Of a stretch of 64,000 bases of DNA, positions 1-9,436 are shown one piece after another (position 1 is the first letter of the stretch; each line of letters opens with the position of its first letter). A model generated the notes under the pieces. That model was given only the letters and a program-made list of their open reading frames with translations. It was not told the origin of the DNA and searched no databases. The position numbers and the translations under genes are program-made. The DNA comes from Nocardia africana NBRC 100379 (GTDB taxonomy: Bacteria; Actinomycetota; Actinomycetes; Mycobacteriales; Mycobacteriaceae): the NCBI RefSeq assembly GCF_001612635.1, contig NZ_BDAV01000002.1, positions 280,835-344,834 on the forward strand. The letters are read 5' to 3'.

Positions 1-2
1 AG

Positions 3-806
3 ATCAACCTCCTCCTGATGGCGGCCGTCGCCCTCGACGCACTGGTCCGCAAGCCGTTCTGGCCGCGCGGCATGCTGATCGGAATCACGGTGTCGGTGAA
101 GCTGATTCCGGCCGGCTATCTGCTCTACTTCCTGCTGCGCCGGGATTGGCGCGCGTGCCTCACGCTCATCGGCTCGGCGATCGGCGCGATCGCGATGGCC
201 TACCTGCTGTTCCCGCACGATTCCACCGAATACTGGTTCCACACGCTGATCGACACCGATCGCATCGGACCGCCGCAGTACGCGGGCAATCAGTCGCTCA
301 AGGGCTTCGCCTTCCGCCTGGGCGTCTCCGATGGCGCCGCGACGGGTATCTGGATCGGGCTGTCGCTCATCGCGATCGGACTGGCCGCCCTGTGGATGAA
401 GCGGCTGCTCGACGCCGGTCACCAGGTGTCCGCGCTACTGGTGAATTCGGCGGCGGTCCTGCTGGTATCGCCGGTTTCCTGGTCGCACCACTGGGTGTGG
501 GTCGCCCCCGCCTTCCTGGTCGCGGGCGACCTGATCGCCCGGATGCCGGCCGCGGACACCCCGGATGCGCCGAAAAGCCCGGCGCGGCGGCGGATGTGGA
601 TCGCGGTCACCGCCGCGATCACCGTGCTGTTCATGGTCGGCCCGCAATGGGTGCTGCCGCACAACGCCGACCGTGAACTGCGCTGGGCGTGGTGGCAGCA
701 GATCATCGGCAGCAGCTATGTGCTGGTGACCTTCGCCGCCCTGGTGATCGCGGCGATCGCCTACCGCCCGAGCGGCGTGAGGAACGCCGCCAGCGCCGCC
801 GCATAG
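3..806 (+). CDS. GT87-type membrane mannosyltransferase (5' end outside window)
   Basis: The reading frame is open from the first bases, so the N-terminus lies upstream of the window. The visible part has several hydrophobic segments (for example around the [18 protein letters not shown] motif and near the C-terminus) and the short loop residues typical of the GT87/DUF2029 family of polyprenyl-phosphate-mannose-dependent alpha-mannosyltransferases. That family works in PIM, lipomannan and arabinan synthesis at the plasma membrane. The Asp-containing catalytic loop expected near the N-terminus is not visible because of the truncation. The last 46 bases overlap the 3' end of the convergent aminopeptidase gene. 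Acceptor specificity cannot be told from this fragment. Confidence 0.75.
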   Translation: MNLLLMAAVALDALVRKPFWPRGMLIGITVSVKLIPAGYLLYFLLRRDWRACLTLIGSAIGAIAMAYLLFPHDSTEYWFHTLIDTDRIGPPQYAGNQSLKGFAFRLGVSDGAATGIWIGLSLIAIGLAALWMKRLLDAGHQVSALLVNSAAVLLVSPVSWSHHWVWVAPAFLVAGDLIARMPAADTPDAPKSPARRRMWIAVTAAITVLFMVGPQWVLPHNADRELRWAWWQQIIGSSYVLVTFAALVIAAIAYRPSGVRNAASAAA

Positions 807-2065
807 GAGGCCACGTCCGCGGCGCCCATCAATTCGCGCGCCGAATGCATCGCCAGCTGCGGTGCGCCCACGTCGACGGTCGGCATGCCGGTGCGGGCCG
901 CGGTCATCGGGCCGATGGTGGAACCGCACGGCAGATCCGCGCGATGCACGTATCGCTGCAGCGGCACCCCGGCCTGCGCACAGGCCAGGGCGAAGGCTCC
1001 GGCACCGACCGCATCGGTAGCGTAGCGCAGATTCTGATTCACCTTCAGCACCGGGCCACCGCCGACCTCGATGCGATGCGAGGGCTCGTGCCGGTCCGGA
1101 TAGTTGGGGTGGGTGGCATGGGCCATATCGCCGGAGGCGCAGATCGAACCGGCCAGTGCCGCAAGGTAATCCGCGCGGCCACCGCCGCGGGCGAGCACGA
1201 TGCGCTCCAGGATCGCGGGCAGCAGATCCGACTGCGCGCCGCGGTCGGATTGGCTGCCGACCTCCTCGTGATCGAACATCGCCAGCACCGGGGTGATGCC
1301 GCCGTCCCGGTCGGCGGCGGCCAGGAAGGCCTGCAGTCCGGCGTAGCAGGTGGCCTGGTTGTCCAGCCGCGGCGCACTCACCAGATCCTGGTCGCGGCCG
1401 ACCACCCGGCTCGGTTCCAGGTCGTGGGTCATCAGTTCCCACCCGAGCACGTCGTCGGCGCGGACGCCGGCCTGCTCGGCGACGTAGGCGATGAACGAGC
1501 GCGGGCGCTCCCCCAAACCCCAGATGCCGTTGACGTGGCGTTGCGGATCCAGCGTCACCCCGCGCCGATCCTCGGACAGGTGGATGGCCAGTTGCGGCAC
1601 CCGAACCAGCGGATCGTCGATGCGGACCAGCCGCTGGCCCAGTTCGTCGCCCTCACGCACGGCGAGCCGGCCCGAGATACCGAGATCGCGATCCAGCCAG
1701 GAATTGAGCCAGGCGCCGCCGTAGGGTTCCAGGCCGATCAACTGCCAGCCCGCGACGGCCAGATCGGGATGCTGTTTGACGCGCAGGTTCGGGCTGTCGG
1801 TATGCGCGCCGACCACCCGGAACGCGCCGGCCGGATCGGTGGTCGTCGCCGCCCAGGCCACCAGCGATCCGCCGCGAATCACGAAGTAGCGACCCACTCC
1901 CCCGTTCGTCTCCGCCGCCTCGGCCCACGGCCGGGCCTCGGGCAGTTCGGTGAATCCGTGGGCCGTCAATTCGGCTGCCACCGTGCGGCATACGTGAAAC
2001 GGGGACGGCGAGGCATCGACGAAGGCGCACAGCCCGGAGGCCGTCGCGGTGGTGGAGACCGGCAT
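761..2065 (-). CDS. pepC: M18 family aminopeptidase
   Basis: This is a full-length M18 (aspartyl aminopeptidase-like) zinc metallopeptidase of 434 residues, the usual size. The metal-site motifs can be read directly: [13 protein letters not shown] (His and Asp ligands) at about residue 90, FDHEEVGS with the Glu pair in the middle of the protein, and an ATHPN His motif further on. It removes N-terminal residues, often acidic ones, from peptides in the cytoplasm. Its 3' end overlaps the end of the convergent glycosyltransferase gene by 46 bases. The position near purine genes recalls pepC of M. tuberculosis. The family is clear; the substrate preference is inferred. Confidence 0.9.
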   Translation of the reverse strand: MPVSTTATASGLCAFVDASPSPFHVCRTVAAELTAHGFTELPEARPWAEAAETNGGVGRYFVIRGGSLVAWAATTTDPAGAFRVVGAHTDSPNLRVKQHPDLAVAGWQLIGLEPYGGAWLNSWLDRDLGISGRLAVREGDELGQRLVRIDDPLVRVPQLAIHLSEDRRGVTLDPQRHVNGIWGLGERPRSFIAYVAEQAGVRADDVLGWELMTHDLEPSRVVGRDQDLVSAPRLDNQATCYAGLQAFLAAADRDGGITPVLAMFDHEEVGSQSDRGAQSDLLPAILERIVLARGGGRADYLAALAGSICASGDMAHATHPNYPDRHEPSHRIEVGGGPVLKVNQNLRYATDAVGAGAFALACAQAGVPLQRYVHRADLPCGSTIGPMTAARTGMPTVDVGAPQLAMHSARELMGAADVASYAAALAAFLTPLGR

Positions 2066-2134
2066 ACCGGCGATCCTAACGGCTGCCGGAATTGCCGGAA
2101 TATCGCCGAGTCGCCGGCGGCGTCGCGAACCGGA

Positions 2135-2569
2135 TCAATCCGCCTGCGTCTCGACCATCAACTCGAGCAGTCGCAGCAATTCCGCGTGATTTCGCGCGCC
2201 GATTCGTTTACGCAATTCCTCTTCGGCGAGTGACTCCTGCTCGCGAACCGAATCCACCAGATCCTTGCCGCGGTGGGTCAAACCGATGAGAATGCGGCGG
2301 CGGTCGTCCTCGGCCGCGATGCGAAAGATCAGGCCCCGCTCGGCGAGGGCGTCGGCGTGGCGGGTGGCCGACGAGGGCGGTAGCTGGGCGCGAACCGCCA
2401 GCTCGCTCATGGTGATACCGGAGCGGTCGGACAGATTCGACAACATGGCCCACTGGTCTGCGGTCAGCTGCCTGGCACACAGTGCCGCGTCGAGGTGCCG
2501 GAGCCAACCGCGTTCCGCAGCGCGCAGCGCCCCGTGCAGCGTGGCGGCGCCACTTACAATGGTCGACAT
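2135..2569 (-). CDS. MarR family transcriptional regulator
   Basis: The protein is 144 residues long when started at the ATG at 2569. It has a winged helix-turn-helix (MSELAVRAQLPPSSATRHAD) followed by the DDRR wing (EDDRRRILIGLT) that is the hallmark of MarR proteins. The frame stays open upstream to 2941, but that extension reads through the divergent neighbour and has no family resemblance, so the start inside the 46-base divergent gap was chosen. MarR proteins bind palindromes as dimers and usually repress themselves and the adjacent gene. The obvious candidate target is the AmiC-like gene that starts at 2616. Ligand unknown. Confidence 0.85.
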   Translation of the reverse strand: MSTIVSGAATLHGALRAAERGWLRHLDAALCARQLTADQWAMLSNLSDRSGITMSELAVRAQLPPSSATRHADALAERGLIFRIAAEDDRRRILIGLTHRGKDLVDSVREQESLAEEELRKRIGARNHAELLRLLELMVETQAD

Positions 2570-2615
2570 ATTTCTCCGCCCCATCATTTCGCTCGGATAC
2601 GAAGAAGGGTACCGA

Positions 2616-3683
2616 ATGTTCTCCTTCGGCGAGAGCCCGGACGAAGTGGTCGAGGTCCTGAATATCGTCCCGCTGCAGGGCCCCGTCGGAATTGTCGCGC
2701 CGTCCTGTGAAGCGGCGATTTCCTTGGCTGCGAAAGAAATCAACAGTGGCACAGGAATTCTGGGCCGGCAGGTACGGGTCACGACCATCGACGGCGGCCG
2801 CAGCCCGGCCGAGGTGGCCGACGAGGTCTCGGCGCTGCTGGCCACCGGAATGGTCGATGCCATCACCGGCTGGCACATCTCGGCGGTACGCCAGGCGGTC
2901 GCCCGGGTCACGGGCGGGCGGGTTCCGTATCTGTTCGCCAATGTCTACGAGGAGCTGCCGGACGAACCGGCCGAGGTGGTGATGATCGGCGAGGCGCCCA
3001 GCGGCCACATCCTGCCGGCCATGCGGTGGTTGTCGCGGGAATTCGGCACCCGCCGCTGGGCGATCATCGGCAACGACTACATCTGGCCGGTGGCCACCGG
3101 CCGCGACGTCCGTGCCGCGTACCGCGACGCCGTCCACTACGAACGCTATGTGCCGCTGGGCACCCGGGATTTCGGATCGATCCTCACCGACCCGCGCCTG
3201 GACCGGGTCGACGGCATCGTGATGCTGCTGGTCGGGATGGACGCGGTCCGGTTCAACCAGCAGTTCACCGCGATGGGCCGGGCCGGGACGCAAGTGCGGG
3301 TCAGCCCGGTCGTCGACGAACAACTCCTGCTCGCCGCCGGCCCCGGTGCCAACACCGATCTCTATGTCGCGTCCAGTCTGTTCCCCGACGTGAGCGCCGA
3401 TCCCGACCGGCTCGCGCGCTATCACCACATGCACGGCCGCTTCGCGCCGAAACTCACCTACTTCGGCAACACCGCCTACGAGGCGCTGCACACGCTGCGG
3501 GCGATGGCCCATGCCGTCGGCTCCCTCGAGGTGCCCCGGATGCGAGCCGCGCTGGAGCACGGCGTGGTGCTGGAGACGCCGTCGGGAGCGCGGATGTACC
3601 GCGACAATCACGTGGTCCGCCCGCCCAGCCTGATCGCCCGGGCGGAGGGCGTGGACCTTCGGATACTGGACACCTTGTACTGA
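2616..3683 (+). CDS. AmiC/UrtA-like ligand-binding protein without signal peptide
   Basis: The 355-residue product belongs to the type I periplasmic-binding-protein fold used by AmiC (amide sensor) and by urea/short-amide binding proteins. Typical segments are IVPLQGPVGIVAPSCEAAI, ILGRQVRVTTIDGG and the TAYEALHTLRAMAHA helix near the C-terminus. The ATG at 2616 has a purine-rich ribosome-binding site (GAAGAAGGG, 2601-2609). From this start there is no signal peptide or lipobox, which argues for a cytoplasmic sensor rather than a transporter component. No ABC permease or ATPase gene and no amidase gene is adjacent. A divergent MarR gene begins 46 bases away. The ligand is unknown; an amide or amino-acid-like compound is a guess from the family. 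Confidence 0.75.
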   Translation: MFSFGESPDEVVEVLNIVPLQGPVGIVAPSCEAAISLAAKEINSGTGILGRQVRVTTIDGGRSPAEVADEVSALLATGMVDAITGWHISAVRQAVARVTGGRVPYLFANVYEELPDEPAEVVMIGEAPSGHILPAMRWLSREFGTRRWAIIGNDYIWPVATGRDVRAAYRDAVHYERYVPLGTRDFGSILTDPRLDRVDGIVMLLVGMDAVRFNQQFTAMGRAGTQVRVSPVVDEQLLLAAGPGANTDLYVASSLFPDVSADPDRLARYHHMHGRFAPKLTYFGNTAYEALHTLRAMAHAVGSLEVPRMRAALEHGVVLETPSGARMYRDNHVVRPPSLIARAEGVDLRILDTLY

Positions 3684-3714
3684 CGCCGCGGTACCGGCAC
3701 GGCGGCACCCGGGC

Positions 3715-4713
3715 TCAGTCGAGTCCGAGGCCCTTGCGGGCGACCTCGACCGAATCATTCGGCGGCGCAATGGTTTCCGGGCCCGGCGCGGCGAGCAACG
3801 GCCGATCCGGACCGAGACCCTTGTCGACGGCGGCGGCGCGGACCGCGTTGACGACGTACAGCAGCGCCGCCCGGCGTGCCGTATTGGTGCGGTAGGCCAG
3901 CGAGACGGTCCGGGTGAGGCCGTCGCCGAGCCCGACGATATCCACACCCGGCGGCCGCAACGCCAGTCCCAGGTCCGAGACCAGCGTGACGCCCAGACCG
4001 GCCGCGACCATCGCCATCGCGGTGGACTGCTCCTCCACTTCGTGGTCGATGCGCGGTTCGACCCCGCCGGACTGGAAGGCCAGCCGAACCGCATGTCCGA
4101 AATGCGAGCGAGCGGGCGCGAGGATCCACGGATGTTCCGTCAGATCGGCCAGGGTCACCGTCGGCGTCGGCACCGCTCCGGCCGGCACCGCCGCGTAGAG
4201 CCGCTCGACCGCGATCACGGCACGTTCCAGACCGCGGTCCCAGGTCATCGGGTAATTCGAATAGTCGAGGACGAACGACAGGTCGAGCGTGCCGTCGCGG
4301 ACCGCGGCAGCCGTCGCCTCCGGCGCGAGTTCCCTGGTCCGCACCAGAATGCCCGGATGGGCGCGGGCGAGCGCGGTGAGCGCGTCCGGCAGCAGCCCCG
4401 AGGCGACCGAGGCCCACACCCCGGCGGTGAGAGTCGCCGACACCGACTCCCCGGACTCCTCGAGCGCCTGCGTCGCTCGCTCCACCGAGGCGAGGATCTC
4501 CTCGGCGTGCTCGGCGAGCAGCACTCCGCGATCGGTGAGTTGCAGCCGGCGCCCGCGCCGCTCGAACAGGCGCAGCCCCACGTCCCGCTCCAGCTGCGCC
4601 AGCTGTTGCGACACCGCCGACGCGGTGTAGTGCAGCGCGCTCGCGGCCGCGGTGATCGTGCCGCGCCGATGCAGCTCGCGCAGCATGCGTAGACGAGGCA
4701 GCGACAGGTCCAT
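3715..4713 (-). CDS. LysR family transcriptional regulator
   Basis: A 332-residue LysR-type regulator. The N-terminal winged helix-turn-helix is seen in RLRMLRELHRRGTITAAASA and the following SAVSQQLAQLERDVG segment. The remainder is the type 2 periplasmic-binding-like effector domain. The ATG at 4713 was chosen because the next 121 upstream codons in frame do not resemble LysR proteins and would run into the divergent gene. It faces the amino-acid dehydrogenase gene across about 230 bases, the usual arrangement for a LysR protein and the gene it activates. The effector is not predictable from sequence. Confidence 0.88.
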   Translation of the reverse strand: MDLSLPRLRMLRELHRRGTITAAASALHYTASAVSQQLAQLERDVGLRLFERRGRRLQLTDRGVLLAEHAEEILASVERATQALEESGESVSATLTAGVWASVASGLLPDALTALARAHPGILVRTRELAPEATAAAVRDGTLDLSFVLDYSNYPMTWDRGLERAVIAVERLYAAVPAGAVPTPTVTLADLTEHPWILAPARSHFGHAVRLAFQSGGVEPRIDHEVEEQSTAMAMVAAGLGVTLVSDLGLALRPPGVDIVGLGDGLTRTVSLAYRTNTARRAALLYVVNAVRAAAVDKGLGPDRPLLAAPGPETIAPPNDSVEVARKGLGLD

Positions 4714-4945
4714 GCCATCGAGCGTAAGCGGTGCGCGGAAACCGTACGCGCGGCCGACAACGCTGTGCAGAAACACTGAACACGGCCGTGAACGAACCGT
4801 AAATAGACGTGTGACCGGGCAGCACTCAGGCTGGTGAGAGCGAATCACCAGCCGGGACGACGAGGTCCGGACGCCGATCGTCGCGCGACTCGACGTTCCG
4901 CGCGGATGGTGGTCGGCCATCCGAACGCGAAGGAGGTAGTTCGCC

Positions 4946-6190
4946 GTGACGACGATCCACAACCCGGCCGAGGACACCGCACCGACCGTCCCGGCGGTGC
5001 CCGCGACCGTCCCGGCCGCCCCCGCGATCCGCCGCCCCGAGCCGTACATGCGGCTGCAGTGGACCGATTCGGACACCGGCGCCGTCGGCTACCTCGTCGT
5101 TCACACCCTGCGCGGCGGCCTGGCCACCGGCGGCACCCGCATGCGGGCCGGGTGCACGCTGAGCGAGGTGGAGGATCTGGCGCGCGGAATGGCCGCCAAG
5201 ACCGCGACTTTCGACCTGCCGATCGGCGGCGCGAAGGGCGGCATCGACTTCGACCCGAAGGATCCGCGTGCCGTCCTGGTGCTGGAGCGATTCTGTGAGG
5301 CCATGCGCCCGTGGATCGACGCGCACTGGGTGACCGCGGAGGACCTGGGCGTTCCGCAGCATCTGATCGACGAGGTGTTCGAGAAGCTGGGCCTGGGACA
5401 GAGCTACCACGCCGCGATCCGCCGCGCCGCCGACCCCGCCGCCACCCTGGAACGAGTCCGCGACGGACTGAACGCGGCGGTCGAGGGCGGTTTCCTGCTG
5501 GGCGATGTGATCGGTGGTTACGGCGTCGCGCACGCCTGCCTCGCCACGGCCGTCTCCTGGGGCCGGATGCCGGCGGAGACGACTGTCGCGATTCAAGGCG
5601 TCGGAACGATGGGCGGTGCGGCGGCCTACTACCTGCACGAAGCCGGAATGCGCGTGACCACCGTGGCCGATGCCGCCGGTGCTCTGTACCGGGCCGGCGG
5701 CCTGGATATCCCGGCACTGCTGGAATTGCGCGACGACTTCGGCGAGATCGACCGCTCCCGGCTGCCGTCGGATGTCGAGCAACTGCCGCGCAGCGCGGTG
5801 CTGTCCGCCGAGGTCGACATCCTGGTGCCCGCGGCCATCTCGTACGCGATCACGCCGGACAACTCCTTCGATGTGCGCGCCCGCGTCGTCGTCGAGGCGG
5901 CCAACGCCGCGACCACGCCGGAGGCGGAGGCCATGCTCGCCGCCCGCGGCGTGCCGGTGCTGCCTGACTTCGTCGCCAATGCCGGTGCGGTCGCCTGGGC
6001 GTGGTGGCTGCTGCTCGGTGAGGTCGACGACGTGCCGGAGAACTCCTTCGATCGGCTGCGCACCACCATGCACACCAAGGTCGCGCAGTTGCTGGCCGCC
6101 TGGACCGACCACGGCATCACACCGCGTGACACCGGCCGGCGCTGGGCCGACGACCCGGCGCCGATCAACGCCGCGGTCGTGATCCCCTGA
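4946..6190 (+). CDS. Glu/Leu/Phe/Val family amino-acid dehydrogenase
   Basis: The 414-residue protein has the catalytic glycine-rich motif LPIGGAKGGI (active-site Lys near residue 100) preceded by a second conserved Lys in MAAKTATF. The NAD(P)-binding Rossmann motif IQGVGTMGG lies near residue 215. It catalyses reversible oxidative deamination of an amino acid to a 2-oxo acid and ammonia. The start is a GTG with a strong AGGAGGT ribosome-binding site at 4931-4937. The first 30 residues are a Pro/Ala-rich extension absent from most family members. The segment WVTAEDLGV, in place of the GEDVG seen in classical glutamate and leucine dehydrogenases, leaves the substrate open. A divergent LysR gene probably controls it. 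It converges on purQ with a 12-base gap. Confidence 0.85.
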   Translation: MTTIHNPAEDTAPTVPAVPATVPAAPAIRRPEPYMRLQWTDSDTGAVGYLVVHTLRGGLATGGTRMRAGCTLSEVEDLARGMAAKTATFDLPIGGAKGGIDFDPKDPRAVLVLERFCEAMRPWIDAHWVTAEDLGVPQHLIDEVFEKLGLGQSYHAAIRRAADPAATLERVRDGLNAAVEGGFLLGDVIGGYGVAHACLATAVSWGRMPAETTVAIQGVGTMGGAAAYYLHEAGMRVTTVADAAGALYRAGGLDIPALLELRDDFGEIDRSRLPSDVEQLPRSAVLSAEVDILVPAAISYAITPDNSFDVRARVVVEAANAATTPEAEAMLAARGVPVLPDFVANAGAVAWAWWLLLGEVDDVPENSFDRLRTTMHTKVAQLLAAWTDHGITPRDTGRRWADDPAPINAAVVIP

Positions 6191-6202
6191 GCGACAGGCC
6201 GT

Positions 6203-6889
6203 TCAGGCCGTGGTGACGAGGCTGTCGAGGACCGACAGGAAGATCCCCAGCCCGTCGTCACTCGGCCCGGTCAGCGGCTCGGTGGCGTGTTCGGGGTGCG
6301 GCATGAGGCCGACGACGCGGCCGTTCGGGGAGGCGATGCCGGCGATGTCGCGCTGCGAACCGTTGGGGTTGCCGCCCACGTAGCGGAAGACCACCCGGCC
6401 TTCGCCTTCGAGTTCGTCGAGCACGGCCTGCGAGGCCTGGTAGCGGCCCTCGGCATTCTTCACCGGGACCAGAATCTGCGCACCGGCTTCGTAGCGCGAG
6501 GACCACGCGGTCGCCGTGGACTCCACCCGCAGCCACTGATCCCGGCAGACGAAGTGCAGACCTTCGTTGCGGGTCAGCGCGCCCGGCAGCAGCCCGGCCT
6601 CGCACAGCACCTGGAAACCGTTGCAGATTCCCAGCACCGGCATACCTTTACCCGCGGCCTCGACGACCTTGCCCATCACCGGCGCGAAGCGGGCGATGGC
6701 GCCGGCGCGCAGGTAGTCGCCGTAGGAGAATCCACCCGGCACCACCACCGCGTCGACACCCTTGAGGTCCGCGTCGGCGTGCCACAGGCTCACCGCTTCG
6801 GCGCCGGCCAGCCGGACCGCGCGCGCCGCGTCGACGTCGTCGAGCGTGCCGGGGAAGGTGATGACACCGATTCGCGCAGAGCTGGTCAC
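6203..6889 (-). CDS. purQ: Phosphoribosylformylglycinamidine synthase subunit PurQ
   Basis: PurQ is the glutaminase subunit of FGAM synthase, the fourth step of de novo purine synthesis. It releases ammonia from glutamine and passes it to PurL. The class I glutamine amidotransferase nucleophile is seen in [15 protein letters not shown] (Cys near residue 88) and the His/Glu pair in [11 protein letters not shown] near the C-terminus. The length of 228 residues is normal. The GTG start overlaps the purS stop codon by four bases (GTGA), so the two are translationally coupled. purL is not in the window. Confidence 0.95.
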   Translation of the reverse strand: MTSSARIGVITFPGTLDDVDAARAVRLAGAEAVSLWHADADLKGVDAVVVPGGFSYGDYLRAGAIARFAPVMGKVVEAAGKGMPVLGICNGFQVLCEAGLLPGALTRNEGLHFVCRDQWLRVESTATAWSSRYEAGAQILVPVKNAEGRYQASQAVLDELEGEGRVVFRYVGGNPNGSQRDIAGIASPNGRVVGLMPHPEHATEPLTGPSDDGLGIFLSVLDSLVTTA

Positions 6890-7122
6890 GGCAGCCGCAC
6901 CACTTTCCAGTCCTCGATCACCGTGTTGGCGAGCAGGGCCTCGGCGATCTTCTCGAGCTCCGCATCGCTGACGCTGTCGTCGATGTCGAGTTCGAACCGC
7001 TTGCCCTGCCGCACATCCGACACACCCGGGAAACCCAGGCGTCCGAGCGCGCCGGCGATGGCCTGACCCTGCGGATCCAGGATCTCGGCCTTCGGCATCA
7101 CCTCGACCACAACTCGTGCCAC
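6886..7122 (-). CDS. purS: Phosphoribosylformylglycinamidine synthase subunit PurS
   Basis: PurS is the small dimeric subunit that bridges PurL and PurQ in the three-part FGAM synthase. The 78 residues match the family in length and in the motifs [33 protein letters not shown] and the C-terminal [12 protein letters not shown]. The start is a GTG with a GAGGAG ribosome-binding site a few bases upstream. It is the first gene of a two-gene unit with purQ. The 126 bases between it and the divergent metallo-hydrolase gene must hold both promoters. Confidence 0.95.
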   Translation of the reverse strand: MARVVVEVMPKAEILDPQGQAIAGALGRLGFPGVSDVRQGKRFELDIDDSVSDAELEKIAEALLANTVIEDWKVVRLP

Positions 7123-7248
7123 GCGTTGCTCCTCAAGCTGGTGGGGGGATTACCACAACAGCTTAATCGGGGCTGCTCGCGGACGCCCCGCCGGGCAGGG
7201 CTGCCGCCTCCGGGCCCACGCTGCGGCCGGGCGAGATAGCGTGAAAAC

Positions 7249-7893
7249 ATGCGCATAGCCCACTTCGGTCATTCCTGCGTTCTCGTCGAATTGAACGGCG
7301 CCAAGATCCTGTTCGATCCGGGCACTTTCTCGCACGGATTCGAAGGCATCACGGGACTCGACGCGATCGCGATCACTCATCAGCACCCCGACCACATCGA
7401 TCCGAACCGGATCGAGGCCCTGGTCGACGCGAATCCGAGCGCGCGCCTGCTCAGCGATCCGCAGACCGCACAGCAGCGCGGTGAGCCGTGGCAGGCCGTG
7501 CACGCGGGCAATATCGTCACCATCGGCGGTCTGCAGATCACCGGCGGCGGCGGCAAGCACGCGGTGATCCATCCGGAGCTGCCGGTCGTCGACAACACCG
7601 TCTTCCAGCTCGGCACCGCCGACGATCCGGCGCAGTTCGTCCATCCGGGCGATTCGCTGTGGGTGCCGCCGGTATCGGTCGGGGTGCTGGCGGTACCCGC
7701 GGTCGCGCCGTGGATGAAGATCAGCGAAGCGGTGGACTATCTGCGCGCCGTGGCGCCGCGCACCGCCGTCCCGATCCACTACGGCATCATCGCGCCGGAG
7801 GCACAGGGCATCTACTTCGGCCGCCTGTCGGAAATGCGCCCGGCCGATACCGAATTCGCGCTCATCGAGCCGGAGGACACCAAGACCTTCTAG
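7249..7893 (+). CDS. Metallo-beta-lactamase-fold hydrolase (UlaG-like)
   Basis: A 214-residue single-domain protein of the metallo-beta-lactamase superfamily. It opens with MRIAHFGHSCVLVE and carries the zinc-binding signature THQHPDHID (HxHxDH) near residue 45, with further ligand His residues in GGGKHAVIHP and PIHYGII. It resembles the UlaG/RomA-type metal-dependent hydrolases found in most actinobacteria, whose substrate is usually unknown. It is transcribed divergently from purS and converges with the M20 peptidase with only 12 bases between stop codons. No specific reaction is claimed. Confidence 0.85.
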   Translation: MRIAHFGHSCVLVELNGAKILFDPGTFSHGFEGITGLDAIAITHQHPDHIDPNRIEALVDANPSARLLSDPQTAQQRGEPWQAVHAGNIVTIGGLQITGGGGKHAVIHPELPVVDNTVFQLGTADDPAQFVHPGDSLWVPPVSVGVLAVPAVAPWMKISEAVDYLRAVAPRTAVPIHYGIIAPEAQGIYFGRLSEMRPADTEFALIEPEDTKTF

Positions 7894-7905
7894 CGATTCA
7901 ACCCC

Positions 7906-9276
7906 TCACCGCGAATACGAGGACAAGAACAGCGCCTCCGCCAGCGCCACATGCTCGATCTCGCTGGGATCGACGCTCTCGTTCGGGGCGTGGATCAGGC
8001 ATTTCGGCTCCTCGACGCCGAGCAGCATGATCTCGGCGTCGGGGTAGGTCTCGGCGAAGACGTTGCACAGCGGAATCGAACCGCCCTGCCCCTGCATGGT
8101 GGCGGTGCGTCCGTACGCGGCGGCGAAGGCGTCCTCCATCGCCAGCCGCGCCGGGCCGCCGGTTCCGGACCGGAACGGCGCCCCGGTGCCCTCCGTCTCG
8201 ATCCGCACGCGCGCACCCCACGGCGTATGCGATTCCAGATGTGCGGTAAGGGCTTTCAGGGCCGGAGCCGGATCGACTCCGGGCGGGATCCGCAGATTCA
8301 ACCGGGCCCGCGCGCTGGGCTGCACGGCCGCCGCCGACCCCACCACCGGCGGGACGTCGATGCCCAGCACGGTCAACGCCGGCCGAGCCCAGAGCATGTC
8401 CGAGATGGTGCCGCTGCCCAGCACCTGCACGCCGTCGAGGATGCCGGCATCGACACGGAACTGCTCGACCGGATATTGCGCGCCGTCCCAGACCTGATCG
8501 GCCGGCAACCCGGCGACCGTGGTGTTCCCGTGTTCGTCCCGCAGCGTCGCGAGAAGCCGGATCAGCGCGGCGACCGCATCCGGGGCCGCCCCGCCGAACA
8601 TGCCGGAATGCAATGGGCCGGAGAGGGTTTCGACCGTGACCAGCACATTCACGTTGCCGCGCAGGGTCTGGGTGAAGGTCGGCAGGCCCGCCGCGAAATT
8701 GCCGCAGTCACCGATCAACAGGGCGTCGGCGCGCAGCAGGTCCGCGTGCTGCGGAACGAACTGTTCCAGACCGCCGGTGCCCTGTTCCTCCGAACCCTCG
8801 CAGACCAGCGTGATGCCGACCGGATACCCCTTGTCTCCCAGCGTGTTCCGCAGCGCCCGCAGGGCGGTCAGATGGACGACGATATTGCCTTTGCAGTCGG
8901 CCGCGCCGCGCCCGTACCAGCGGCCGTCGCGCTCGGTGAGCTCCCACACCGGAGTCTCCCAGGCCGTCTCGTCCACCGGCGGCTGCACGTCGTAATGGCT
9001 GTACAGCAGCACCGTGGGAGCTCCGGCGGGAGCCGGGTACCGGGCCACGACCGCCTCGCTCCCGTCGGGCGTCTCGTGCAGGCCGACGTCGGTGAGACCG
9101 AGGCCGGCGAAGGCGTCGGCGACCCACCGCGCCGCCCGGTGACATTCCTCCGGCGGAAACTGGCGCGCATCGGCCACGGACCGATACGAAACCAACTGGG
9201 CCAGATCGGCTTTCGCCTGCGGCATCAGCGCCCGCACCTGTTCGCGCAGGGCCGCCGTCCGAGAATCGTCGGTCAT
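7906..9276 (-). CDS. M20 family metallopeptidase (dipeptidase)
   Basis: A 456-residue M20/M28-type zinc peptidase. Visible ligands and catalytic residues include YSHYDVQP (His and Asp), GRGAADCKG (bridging Asp), and CEGSEEQG (catalytic Glu pair); the dimerisation lid domain occupies the central third. The overall layout is that of the ArgE/DapE/CNDP-like dipeptidases. The ATG at 9276 was chosen; in-frame sequence upstream overlaps the neighbour's leader and is unlike the family. It probably cleaves dipeptides or N-acyl amino acids in the cytoplasm. The divergent gene is glutamate decarboxylase, but I see no direct functional tie. Confidence 0.88.
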   Translation of the reverse strand: MTDDSRTAALREQVRALMPQAKADLAQLVSYRSVADARQFPPEECHRAARWVADAFAGLGLTDVGLHETPDGSEAVVARYPAPAGAPTVLLYSHYDVQPPVDETAWETPVWELTERDGRWYGRGAADCKGNIVVHLTALRALRNTLGDKGYPVGITLVCEGSEEQGTGGLEQFVPQHADLLRADALLIGDCGNFAAGLPTFTQTLRGNVNVLVTVETLSGPLHSGMFGGAAPDAVAALIRLLATLRDEHGNTTVAGLPADQVWDGAQYPVEQFRVDAGILDGVQVLGSGTISDMLWARPALTVLGIDVPPVVGSAAAVQPSARARLNLRIPPGVDPAPALKALTAHLESHTPWGARVRIETEGTGAPFRSGTGGPARLAMEDAFAAAYGRTATMQGQGGSIPLCNVFAETYPDAEIMLLGVEEPKCLIHAPNESVDPSEIEHVALAEALFLSSYSR

Positions 9277-9436
9277 GTCACCCAACCTAACCCCCTTCCG
9301 AGACCGGCCGCATCGGCGCCGGGCCCGGCGCGGCGCGGAATTCACCCGCTTTCCCCACCCCTTCGGACCGGTCCGCAACGGCAGCGGGCATGATGAGGGA
9401 GAGCTCGACCGCGATCCGACCACCGGAGAGGACGAG

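Noticed and set aside
2570..2941. N-terminal extension of the MarR gene
   Set aside because: It reads antisense through the AmiC-like gene and has no MarR similarity; the ATG at 2569 gives the normal length.
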